From NCBI RefSeq assembly GCF_040115645.1, contig NW_027096032.1:620001-684000 (forward strand): 64,000 nucleotides of DNA. Direction: 5' to 3'. Positions 22,789-35,138 of this stretch are shown piece after piece. The notes under the pieces were generated by a model that made no database searches, was not told where the DNA came from, and saw nothing but the letters and a program-made list of their open reading frames with translations. The translations under genes were made by a program, and so were the position numbers. Every line of letters begins with the position of its first letter. Within the stretch, counting starts at the first letter, position 1. Origin of the DNA: Euwallacea fornicatus (taxonomy: Eukaryota; Arthropoda; Insecta; Coleoptera; Curculionidae).

Positions 22789-25700
22789 GCTCAAACACAC
22801 ATCTTTCGTGACTTTTCAAGATTTGAACCTACGTAACTTCGGCAAATGAGCTCCAAATACCTTCAAAATTTGACCACAGAATCACCTCTTTGAGCACTTC
22901 ATCATGACTCATAAGGCTTCATTCTGTCTTGGTGAGTTTTCTAGAGAACGTCTAATTTATGTGCTCAAACACACAACTTTCGTGACTTTTCCAGCTTTGA
23001 ACCTCGTAACTTCGGCAAATGAGCTCCAAATACCTTCAAAATTTGACCACAGAATCACCTGTTTGAGCACTTCATCATGACTCATAAGGCTTCATTCTGT
23101 CTTGGTGAGTTTTCTAGAAAACGAGTAATTTATGTGCTCAAACACACAACTTTCGTGACTTTTCAAGATTTGAACCTCCGTAACTTCGGCAAATGAGCTC
23201 CAAATACCTACAAAATTTGACCACAGAATCACCTCTTTGAGCACTTCATCATGACTCATAAGGCTTCATTCTGTCTTGGTGAGTTTTTTAGAAAACGAGT
23301 AATTTATGTGCTCAAACACACAACTTTCGTGACTTTTCAAGATTTGAACCTCCGTAACTTCGGCAAATGAGCTCCAAATACCTTCAAAATTTGACCACAG
23401 AATCACCTCTTTGAGCACTTCATCATGACTCATAAGGCTTCATTCTGTCTTGGTGAGTTTTCTAGAAAACGAGTAATTTATGTGCTCAAACACACATCTT
23501 TCGTGACTTTTCAAGATTTGAACCTCCGTAACTTCGGCAAATGAGCTCCAAATACCTTCAGAATTTGACCACAGAATCACCTCTTTGATCTCTTCATCAT
23601 GACTCATAAGGCTTCATTCTGTCTTGGTGAGTTTTCTAGAAAACGAGTAATTTATGTGCTCAAACACACATCTTTCGTGACTTTTCAAGATTTGAACCTC
23701 CGTAACTTCGGCAAATGAGCTCCAAATACCTTCAATATTTATTAACAGAATAACCTCGTTGAGCACTTCATCATGACTCATAAGGCTTCATTCTGTCTTG
23801 GTGAGTTTTCTAGAAAACGAGTAATTTATGTGCTCAAACACACATCTTTCGTGACTTTTCAAGATTTGAACCTCCGTAACTTCGGCAAATGAGCTCCAAA
23901 TACCTTCAATATTTATTAACAGAATAACCTCGTTGAGCACTTCATCATGACTCATAAGGCTTCATTCTGTCTTGGTGAGTTTTCTAGAAAACGAGTAATT
24001 TATGTGCTCAAACACACATCTTTCGTGACTTTTCAAGATTTGAACCTCCGTAACTTCGGCAAATGAGCTCCAAATACCTTCAATATTTATTAACAGAATA
24101 ACCTCGTTGAGCACTTCATCATGACTCTTAAGGCTTCATTCTGTCTTGGTGAGTTTTCTAGAGAACGTCTAATTTATGTGCTCAAACACACAACTTTCGT
24201 GACTTTTCCAACTTTGAACCTCCGTAACTTCGGCAAATGAGCTCCAAATACCTTCAAAATTTGACAACAGAATAACCTCGTGGAGCTCGTCATCATGACT
24301 CATAAGGCTTCATTCTGCCTTGGTGAGTTTTCTAGAAAACGAGTAATTTATGTGCTCAAACACACATCTTTCGTGACTTTTCCAGATTTGAACCTCCGTA
24401 ACTTCGGCAAATGAGCTCCAAATACCTTCAAAATTTGACAACAGAATAACCTCGTAGAGCTCGTCATCATGACTCATAAGGCTTTATTCTGTTTTGGTGA
24501 GTTTTCTAGAAAACGAGTAATTTATGTGCTCAAACACACATCTTTCGTGACTTTTCAAGATTTGAACCTCCGTAACTTCGGCAAATGAGCTCCAAATACC
24601 TTCAAAATTTCACCACAGAATCACCTCTTTGATCTCTTCATCATGACTCATAAGGCTTCATTCTGCCTTGGTGAGTTTTCTAGAAAACGAGTAATTTATG
24701 TGCTCAAACACACATCTTTCGTGACTTTTCCAGATTTGAACCTCCGTAACTTCGGCAAATGAGCTCCAAATACCTTCAAAATTTGACAACAGAATAACCT
24801 CGTAGAGCTCGTCATCATGACTCATAAGGCTTCATTCTGTCTTGGTGAGTTTTCTAGAAAACGAGTAATTTATGTGCTCAAACACACATCTTTCGTGACT
24901 TTTCAAGATTTGAACCTACGTAACTTCGGCAAATGAGCTCCAAATACCTTCAAAATTTGACCACAGAATCACCTCTTTGAGCACTTCATCATGACTCATA
25001 AGGCTTCATTCTGTCTTGGTGAGTTTTCTAGAGAACGTCTAATTTATATGCTCAAACACACAACTTTCGTGACTTTTCCAGCTTTGAACCTCGTAAATTC
25101 GGCAAATGAGCTCCAAATACCTTCAAAATTTGACCACAGAATCACCTGTTTGAGCACTTCATCATGACTCATAAGGCTTCATTCTGTCTTGGTGAGTTTT
25201 CTAGAAAACGAGTAATTTATGTGCTCAAACACACAACTTTCGTGACTTTTCAAGATTTGAACCTCCGTAACTTCGGCAAATGAGCTCCAAATACCTACAA
25301 AATTTGACCACAGAATCACCTCTTTGAGCACTTCATCATGACTCATAAGGCTTCATTCTGTCTTGGTGAGTTTTTTAGAAAACGAGTAATTTATGTGCTC
25401 AAACACACAACTTTCGTGACTTTTCAAGATTTGAACCTCCGTAACTTCGGCAAATGAGCTCCAAATACCTTCAAAATTTGACCACAGAATCACCTCTTTG
25501 AGCACTTCATCATGACTCATAAGGCTTCATTCTGTCTTGGTGAGTTTTCTAGAAAACGAGTAATTTATGTGCTCAAACACACATCTTTCGTGACTTTTCA
25601 AGATTTGAACCTCCGTAACTTCGGCAAATGAGCTCCAAATACCTTCAGAATTTGACCACAGAATCACCTCTTTGATCTCTTCATCATGACTCATAAGGCT

Positions 25701-26788
25701 TCATTCTGTCTTGGTGAGTTTTCTAGAAAACGAGTAATTTATGTGCTCAAACACACATCTTTCGTGACTTTTCAAGATTTGAACCTCCGTAACTTCGGCA
25801 AATGAGCTCCAAATACCTTCAATATTTATTAACAGAATAACCTCGTTGAGCACTTCATCATGACTCATAAGGCTTCATTCTGTCTTGGTGAGTTTTCTAG
25901 AAAACGAGTAATTTATGTGCTCAAACACACATCTTTCGTGACTTTTCAAGATTTGAACCTCCGTAACTTCGGCAAATGAGCTCCAAATACCTTCAATATT
26001 TATTAACAGAATAACCTCGTTGAGCACTTCATCATGACTCTTAAGGCTTCATTCTGTCTTGGTGAGTTTTCTAGAGAACGTCTAATTTATGTGCTCAAAC
26101 ACACAACTTTCGTGACTTTTCCAACTTTGAACCTCCGTAACTTCGGCAAATGAGCTCCAAATACCTTCAAAATTTGACAACAGAATAACCTCGTGGAGCT
26201 CGTCATCATGACTCATAAGGCTTCATTCTGCCTTGGTGAGTTTTCTAGAAAACGAGTAATTTATGTGCTCAAACACACATCTTTCGTGACTTTTCCAGAT
26301 TTGAACCTCCGTAACTTCGGCAAATGAGCTCCAAATACCTTCAAAATTTGACAACAGAATAACCTCGTAGAGCTCGTCATCATGACTCATAAGGCTTCAT
26401 TCTGTTTTGGTGAGTTTTCTAGAAAACGAGTAATTTATGTGCTCAAACACACATCTTTCGTGACTTTTCAAGATTTGAACCTCCGTAACTTCGGCAAATG
26501 AGCTCCAAATACCTTCAAAATTTCACCACAGAATCACCTCTTTGATCTCTTCATCATGACTCATAAGGCTTCATTCTGCCTTGGTGAGTTTTCTAGAAAA
26601 CGAGTAATTTATGTGCTCAAACACACATCTTTCGTGACTTTTCCAGATTTGAACCTCCGTAACTTCGGCAAATGAGCTCCAAATACCTTCAAAATTTGAC
26701 AACAGAATAACCTCGTAGAGCTCGTCATCATGACTCATAAGGCTTCATTCTGTTTTGGTGAGTTTTCTAGAAAACGAGTAATTTATGT
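22789..26788 (+). repeat. Higher-order repeat of 12 then 11 monomers (2087 + 1913 bp)
   Basis: Copy 1 is 22789-24875 and copy 2 is 24876-26788. Markers at offset 2087 are CACCTGTTTGAG (CCTG at 23058 and 25145), GAGTTTTTTAG (23281 and 25368) and CTTCAGAATTTG (CAGAA at 23559 and 25646). After the B' run the offset falls to 1913 (CTGCCT at 24315 and 26228), because copy 1 has three AATATTTATTAAC monomers and copy 2 has two. TTTCACCACAG is also shared. Confidence 0.9.
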
Positions 26789-29700
26789 GCTCAAACACAC
26801 ATCTTTCGTGACTTTTCCAGATTTGAACCTCCGTAACTTCGGCAAATGAGCTCCAAATACCTTCAAAATTTGACAACAGAATAACCTCGTGGAGCTCGTC
26901 ATCATGACTCATAAGGCTTCATTCTGCCTTGGTGAGTTTTCTAGAAAACGAGTAATTTATGTGCTCAAACACACATCTTTCGTGACTTTTCCAGATTTGA
27001 ACCTCCGTAACTTCGGCAAATGAGCTCCAAATACCTTCAAAATTTGACAACAGAATAACCTCGTAGAGCTCGTCATCATGACTCATAAGGCTTCATTCTG
27101 TCTTGGTGAGTTTTCTAGAAAACGTGTAATTTATGTCCTCAAACACACATCTTTCGTGACTTTTCAAGATTTGAACCTCCGTAACTTCGGCAAATGAGCT
27201 CCAAATACCTTCAAAATTTGACCACAGAATCACCTCTTTGAGCACTTCATCATGACTCATAAGGCTTCATTCTGTCTTGGTGAGTTTTCTAGAAAACGAG
27301 TAATTTATGTGCTCAAACACACAACTTTCGTGACTTTTCAAGATTTGAACCTCCGTAACTTCGGCAAATGAGCTCCAAATACCTTCAATATTTGACAACA
27401 GAATCACCTCGTGGAGTTCTTCATCATGACTCATAAGGCTTCATTCTGTCTTGGTGAGTTTTCTAGAAAACGAGTAATTTATGTGCTCAAACACACATCT
27501 TTCGTGACTTTTCCAGATTTGGACCTCCGTAACTTCGGCAAATGAGCTCCAAATACCTTTAATATTTAATAACAGAATAACCTCATTGAGCTCTTCATCA
27601 TGACTCATAAGGCTTCATTCTGTCTTGGTGAGTTTTCTAGAGAACGTCTAATTTATGTGCTCAAACACACAACTTTCGTGACTTTTCCAACTTTGAACCT
27701 CGTAACTTCGGCAAATGAGCTCCAAATACCTTCAAAATTTGACAACAGAATAACCTCGTAGAGCTCGTCATCATGACTCATAAGGCTTCATTCTGTCTTG
27801 GTGAGTTTTCTAGAAAACGAGTAATTTATGTGCTCAAACACACATCTTTCGTGACTTTTCAAGATTTGAACCTCCGTAACTTCGGCAAATGAGCTCCAAA
27901 TACCTTCAATATTTATTAACAGAATAACCTCGTTGAGCACTTCATCATGACTCATAAGGCTTCATTCTGTCTTGGTGAGTTTTCTAGAAAACGAGTAATT
28001 TATGTGCTCAAACACACATCTTTCGTGACTTTTCAAGATTTGAACCTCCGTAACTTCGGCAAATGAGCTCCAAATACCTTCAATATTTATTAACAGAATA
28101 ACCTCGTTGAGCACTTCATCATGACTCATAAGGCTTCATTCTGTCTTGGTGAGTTTTCTAGAAAACGAGTAATTTATGTGCTCAAACACACATCTTTCGT
28201 GACTTTTCAAGATTTGAACCTCCGTAACTTCGGCAAATGAGCTCCAAATACCTTCAATATTTATTAACAGAATAACCTCGTTGAGCACTTCATCATGACT
28301 CATAAGGCTTCATTCTGTCTTGGTGAGTTTTCTAGAAAACGAGTAATTTATGTGCTCAAACACACATCTTTCGTGACTTTTCAAGATTTGAACCTCCGTA
28401 ACTTCGGCAAATGAGCTCCAAATACCTTCAATATTTAATAACAGAATAACCTCGTTGAGCACTTCATCATGACTCATAAGGCTTCATTCTGTCTTGGTGA
28501 GTTTTCTAGAAAACGAGTAATTTATGTGCTCAAACACACATCTTTCGTGACTTTTCAAGATTTGAACCTACGTAACTTCGGCAAATGAGCTCCAAATACC
28601 TTCAATATTTATTAACAGAATAACCTCGTTGAGCACTTCATCATGACTCATAAGGCTTCATTCTGTCTTGGTGAGTTTTCTAGAAAACGAGTAATTTATG
28701 TGCTCAAACACACATCTTTCGTGACTTTTCAAGATTTGAACCTCCGTAACTTCGGCAAATGAGCTCCAAATACCTTCAGAATTTGACCACAGAATCACCT
28801 CTTTGATCTCTTCATCATGACTCATAAGGCTTCATTCTGTCTTGGTGAGTTTTCTAGAAAACGAGTAATTTATGTGCTCAAACACACATCTTTCGTGACT
28901 TTTCAAGATTTGAACCTCCGTAACTTCGGCAAATGAGCTCCAAATACCTTCAATATTTATTAACAGAATAACCTCGTTGAGCACTTCATCATGACTCATA
29001 AGGCTTCATTCTGTCTTGGTGAGTTTTCTAGAAAACGAGTAATTTATGTGCTCAAACACACATCTTTCGTGACTTTTCAAGATTTGAACCTCCGTAACTT
29101 CGGCAAATGAGCTCCAAATACCTTCAATATTTATTAACAGAATAACCTCGTTGAGCACTTCATCATGACTCTTAAGGCTTCATTCTGTCTTGGTGAGTTT
29201 TCTAGAGAACGTCTAATTTATGTGCTCAAACACACAACTTTCGTGACTTTTCCAACTTTGAACCTCCGTAACTTCGGCAAATGAGCTCCAAATACCTTCA
29301 AAATTTGACAACAGAATAACCTCGTGGAGCTCGTCATCATGACTCATAAGGCTTCATTCTGCCTTGGTGAGTTTTCTAGAAAACGAGTAATTTATGTGCT
29401 CAAACACACATCTTTCGTGACTTTTCCAGATTTGAACCTCCGTAACTTCGGCAAATGAGCTCCAAATACCTTCAAAATTTGACAACAGAATAACCTCGTA
29501 GAGCTCGTCATCATGACTCATAAGGCTTCATTCTGTTTTGGTGAGTTTTCTAGAAAACGAGTAATTTATGTGCTCAAACACACATCTTTCGTGACTTTTC
29601 AAGATTTGAACCTCCGTAACTTCGGCAAATGAGCTCCAAATACCTTCAAAATTTCACCACAGAATCACCTCTTTGATCTCTTCATCATGACTCATAAGGC

Positions 29701-31832
29701 TTCATTCTGCCTTGGTGAGTTTTCTAGAAAACGAGTAATTTATGTGCTCAAACACACATCTTTCGTGACTTTTCCAGATTTGAACCTCCGTAACTTCGGC
29801 AAATGAGCTCCAAATACCTTCAAAATTTGACAACAGAATAACCTCGTAGAGCTCGTCATCATGACTCATAAGGCTTCATTCTGTTTTGGTGAGTTTTCTA
29901 GAAAACGAGTAATTTATGTGCTCAAACACACATCTTTCGTGACTTTTCCAGATTTGAACCTCCGTAACTTCGGCAAATGAGCTCCAAATACCTTCAAAAT
30001 TTGACAACAGAATAACCTCGTGGAGCTCGTCATCATGACTCATAAGGCTTCATTCTGCCTTGGTGAGTTTTCTAGAAAACGAGTAATTTATGTGCTCAAA
30101 CACACATCTTTCGTGACTTTTCCAGATTTGAACCTCCGTAACTTCGGCAAATGAGCTCCAAATACCTTCAAAATTTGACAACAGAATAACCTCGTAGAGC
30201 TCGTCATCATGACTCATAAGGCTTCATTCTGTCTTGGTGAGTTTTCTAGAAAACGTGTAATTTATGTCCTCAAACACACATCTTTCGTGACTTTTCAAGA
30301 TTTGAACCTCCGTAACTTCGGCAAATGAGCTCCAAATACCTTCAAAATTTGACCACAGAATCACCTCTTTGAGCACTTCATCATGACTCATAAGGCTTCA
30401 TTCTGTCTTGGTGAGTTTTCTAGAAAACGAGTAATTTATGTGCTCAAACACACAACTTTCGTGACTTTTCAAGATTTGAACCTCCGTAACTTCGGCAAAT
30501 GAGCTCCAAATACCTTCAATATTTGACAACAGAATCACCTCGTGGAGTTCTTCATCATGACTCATAAGGCTTCATTCTGTCTTGGTGAGTTTTCTAGAAA
30601 ACGAGTAATTTATGTGCTCAAACACACATCTTTCGTGACTTTTCCAGATTTGGACCTCCGTAACTTCGGCAAATGAGCTCCAAATACCTTTAATATTTAA
30701 TAACAGAATAACCTCATTGAGCTCTTCATCATGACTCATAAGGCTTCATTCTGTCTTGGTGAGTTTTCTAGAGAACGTCTAATTTATGTGCTCAAACACA
30801 CAACTTTCGTGACTTTTCCAACTTTGAACCTCGTAACTTCGGCAAATGAGCTCCAAATACCTTCAAAATTTGACAACAGAATAACCTCGTAGAGCTCGTC
30901 ATCATGACTCATAAGGCTTCATTCTGTCTTGGTGAGTTTTCTAGAAAACGAGTAATTTATGTGCTCAAACACACATCTTTCGTGACTTTTCAAGATTTGA
31001 ACCTCCGTAACTTCGGCAAATGAGCTCCAAATACCTTCAATATTTATTAACAGAATAACCTCGTTGAGCACTTCATCATGACTCATAAGGCTTCATTCTG
31101 TCTTGGTGAGTTTTCTAGAAAACGAGTAATTTATGTGCTCAAACACACATCTTTCGTGACTTTTCAAGATTTGAACCTCCGTAACTTCGGCAAATGAGCT
31201 CCAAATACCTTCAATATTTATTAACAGAATAACCTCGTTGAGCACTTCATCATGACTCATAAGGCTTCATTCTGTCTTGGTGAGTTTTCTAGAAAACGAG
31301 TAATTTATGTGCTCAAACACACATCTTTCGTGACTTTTCAAGATTTGAACCTCCGTAACTTCGGCAAATGAGCTCCAAATACCTTCAATATTTATTAACA
31401 GAATAACCTCGTTGAGCACTTCATCATGACTCATAAGGCTTCATTCTGTCTTGGTGAGTTTTCTAGAAAACGAGTAATTTATGTGCTCAAACACACATCT
31501 TTCGTGACTTTTCAAGATTTGAACCTCCGTAACTTCGGCAAATGAGCTCCAAATACCTTCAATATTTAATAACAGAATAACCTCGTTGAGCACTTCATCA
31601 TGACTCATAAGGCTTCATTCTGTCTTGGTGAGTTTTCTAGAAAACGAGTAATTTATGTGCTCAAACACACATCTTTCGTGACTTTTCAAGATTTGAACCT
31701 ACGTAACTTCGGCAAATGAGCTCCAAATACCTTCAATATTTATTAACAGAATAACCTCGTTGAGCACTTCATCATGACTCATAAGGCTTCATTCTGTCTT
31801 GGTGAGTTTTCTAGAAAACGAGTAATTTATGT
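25571..31832 (+). repeat. 18-mer higher-order repeat, two tandem copies (2 x 3131 bp)
   Basis: Copies are 25571-28701 and 28702-31832. Markers at offset 3131 are CAGAATTTG (25646, 28777), CTGCCT (26228, 29359), CGTGTAATTT (27123, 30254) and TTAATATTTA after CCT (27559, 30690). The first copy overlaps the second half of the 12/11-mer repeat, so the 18-mer formed across an older repeat boundary. The length is 18 x 174 minus one 173-bp monomer. Confidence 0.92.
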
Positions 31833-34789
31833 GCTCAAACACACAACTTTCGTGACTTTTCAAGATTTGAACCTCCGTAACTTCGGCAAATGAGCTCCAA
31901 ATACCTTCAAAATTTGACCACAGAATCACCTCTTTCAGCACTTCATCATGACTAATAAGGCTTCATTCTGTCTTGGTGAGTTTTCTAGAAAACGAGTAAT
32001 TTATGTGCTCAAACACACAACTTTCGTGACTTTTCAAGATTTGAACCTCCGTAACTTCGGCAAATGAGCTCCAAATACCTTCAAAATTTGACCACACAAT
32101 CACCTCTTTGATCTCTTCATCATGACTCATAAGGCTTCATTCTGTCTTGGTGAGTTTTCTAGAAAACGAGTAATTTATGTGCTCAAAGACACATCTTTCG
32201 TGACTTTTCAAGATTTGAACCTCCGTAACTTCGGTAAATGAGCTCCAAATACCTTCAATATTTAATAACAGAATAACCTCGTTGAGCACTTCATCATGAC
32301 TCATAAGGCTTCATTCTGTCTTGGTGAGTTTTCTAGAAAACGAGTAATTTATGTGCTCAAACACACATCTTTCGTGACTTTTCCAGATTTGAACCTCCGT
32401 AACTTCGGCAAATGAGCTCCAAATACCTTCAAAATTTGACAACAGAATAACCTCGTGGAGCTCGTCATCATGACTCATAAGGCTTCATTCTGCCTTGGTG
32501 AGTTTTCTAGAAAACGAGTAATTTATGTGCTCAAACACACATCTTTCGTGACTTTTCCAGATTTGAACCTCCGTAACTTCGGCAAATGAGCTCCAAATAC
32601 CTTCAAAATTTGACAACAGAATAACCTCGTAGAGCTCGTCATCATGACTCATAAGGCTTCATTCTGTCTTGGTGAGTTTTCTAGAAAACGTGTAATTTAT
32701 GTCCTCAAACACACATCTTTCGTGACTTTTCAAGATTTGAACCTCCGTAACTTCGGCAAATGAGCTCCAAATACCTTCAAAATTTGACCACAGAATCACC
32801 TCTTTGAGCACTTCATCATGACTCATAAGGCTTCATTCTGTCTTGGTGAGTTTTCTAGAAAACGAGTAATTTATGTGCTCAAACACACAACTTTCGTGAC
32901 TTTTCAAGATTTGAACCTCCGTAACTTCGGCAAATGAGCTCCAAATACCTTCAATATTTGACAACAGAATCACCTCGTGGAGTTCTTCATCATGACTCAT
33001 AAGGCTTCATTCTGTCTTGGTGAGTTTTCTAGAAAACGAGTAATTTATGTGCTCAAACACACATCTTTCGTGACTTTTCCAGATTTGGACCTCCGTAACT
33101 TCGGCAAATGAGCTCCAAATACCTTTAATATTTAATAACAGAATAACCTCATTGAGCTCTTCATCATGACTCATAAGGCTTCATTCTGTCTTGGTGAGTT
33201 TTCTAGAGAACGTCTAATTTATGTGCTCAAACACACAACTTTCGTGACTTTTCCAACTTTGAACCTCGTAACTTCGGCAAATGAGCTCCAAATACCTTCA
33301 AAATTTGACAACAGAATAACCTCGTAGAGCTCGTCATCATGACTCATAAGGCTTCATTCTGTCTTGGTGAGTTTTCTAGAAAACGAGTAATTTATGTGCT
33401 CAAACACACATCTTTCGTGACTTTTCAAGATTTGAACCTCCGTAACTTCGGCAAATGAGCTCCAAATACCTTCAATATTTATTAACAGAATAACCTCGTT
33501 GAGCACTTCATCATGACTCATAAGGCTTCATTCTGTCTTGGTGAGTTTTCTAGAAAACGAGTAATTTATGTGCTCAAACACACATCTTTCGTGACTTTTC
33601 AAGATTTGAACCTCCGTAACTTCGGCAAATGAGCTCCAAATACCTTCAATATTTATTAACAGAATAACCTCGTTGAGCACTTCATCATGACTCATAAGGC
33701 TTCATTCTGTCTTGGTGAGTTTTCTAGAAAACGAGTAATTTATGTGCTCAAACACACATCTTTCGTGACTTTTCAAGATTTGAACCTCCGTAACTTCGGC
33801 AAATGAGCTCCAAATACCTTCAATATTTATTAACAGAATAACCTCGTTGAGCACTTCATCATGACTCATAAGGCTTCATTCTGTCTTGGTGAGTTTTCTA
33901 GAAAACGAGTAATTTATGTGCTCAAACACACATCTTTCGTGACTTTTCAAGATTTGAACCTCCGTAACTTCGGCAAATGAGCTCCAAATACCTTCAATAT
34001 TTAATAACAGAATAACCTCGTTGAGCACTTCATCATGACTCATAAGGCTTCATTCTGTCTTGGTGAGTTTTCTAGAAAACGAGTAATTTATGTGCTCAAA
34101 CACACATCTTTCGTGACTTTTCAAGATTTGAACCTACGTAACTTCGGCAAATGAGCTCCAAATACCTTCAATATTTATTAACAGAATAACCTCGTTGAGC
34201 ACTTCATCATGACTCATAAGGCTTCATTCTGTCTTGGTGAGTTTTCTAGAAAACGAGTAATTTATGTGCTCAAACACACAACTTTCGTGACTTTTCAAGA
34301 TTTGAACCTCCGTAACTTCGGCAAATGAGCTCCAAATACCTTCAAAATTTGACCACAGAATCACCTCTTTCAGCACTTCATCATGACTAATAAGGCTTCA
34401 TTCTGTCTTGGTGAGTTTTCTAGAAAACGAGTAATTTATGTGCTCAAACACACAACTTTCGTGACTTTTCAAGATTTGAACCTCCGTAACTTCGGCAAAT
34501 GAGCTCCAAATACCTTCAAAATTTGACCACACAATCACCTCTTTGATCTCTTCATCATGACTCATAAGGCTTCATTCTGTCTTGGTGAGTTTTCTAGAAA
34601 ACGAGTAATTTATGTGCTCAAAGACACATCTTTCGTGACTTTTCAAGATTTGAACCTCCGTAACTTCGGTAAATGAGCTCCAAATACCTTCAATATTTAA
34701 TAACAGAATAACCTCGTTGAGCACTTCATCATGACTCATAAGGCTTCATTCTGTCTTGGTGAGTTTTCTAGAAAACGAGTAATTTATGT
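29920..34789 (+). repeat. 14-mer higher-order repeat, two tandem copies (2 x 2435 bp)
   Basis: Copies are 29920-32354 and 32355-34789. Markers at offset 2435 are CTGCCT (30055, 32490), CGTGTAATTT (30254, 32689), TTAATATTTA (30690, 33125) and CCACACAATC (32092, 34527). Copy 1 overlaps the end of the second 18-mer, so this is a later, out-of-register duplication. It joins 18-mer material to the CCACACAATC module used in the 35-58 kb blocks. Confidence 0.92.
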
Positions 34790-34963
34790 ACTGAAACACA
34801 TATCTTTCGTGACTTTTCAAGATTTGAACCTCCGTAACTTCGGCAAATGAGCTCCAAATACCTTCAAAATTTGACCACAGAATCACCTCTTTGATCTCTT
34901 CATCATGACTCATAAGGCTTCATTCTGTCTTGGTGAGTTTTCTAGAAAACGAGTAATTTATGT

Positions 34964-35138
34964 GCTCAAACACACATCTTTCGTGACTTTTCCAGATTTG
35001 AACCTCCGTAACTTCGGCAAATGAGCTTCAAATATCTTCAAAATTTGACAACAGAACCACCTCGTGAAGCTCTTCATCATGATTTCATAAGGCTTCATTC
35101 TGTCTTGGTGAGTTCTCTAGAAAAAGAGGAATTTATGT
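34964..35138 (+). repeat. Type D monomer, 175 bp, block-end marker
   Basis: CATGACTCATAAGG becomes CATGATTTCATAAGG, one base longer. It is linked to GAGCTTCAAATATCTTC, GACAACAGAACCACC and CTCGTGAAGCTC, and is followed by TTCTCTAGAAAAAGAGG at the monomer junction. The GATTTCATA motif starts at 35081, 39606, 43435, 47612, 50571, 54748, 60839, 63102 and 63277. The first six define the ends of successive higher-order blocks. The last three lie in the disordered right end. Confidence 0.94.

Noticed and set aside
15906..31750. AATATTTATTAAC segments as AT-rich replication origins or scaffold attachment sites
   Set aside because: The segment is only about 13 bp and is one variant of the monomer. 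Nothing but AT content supports such a role.
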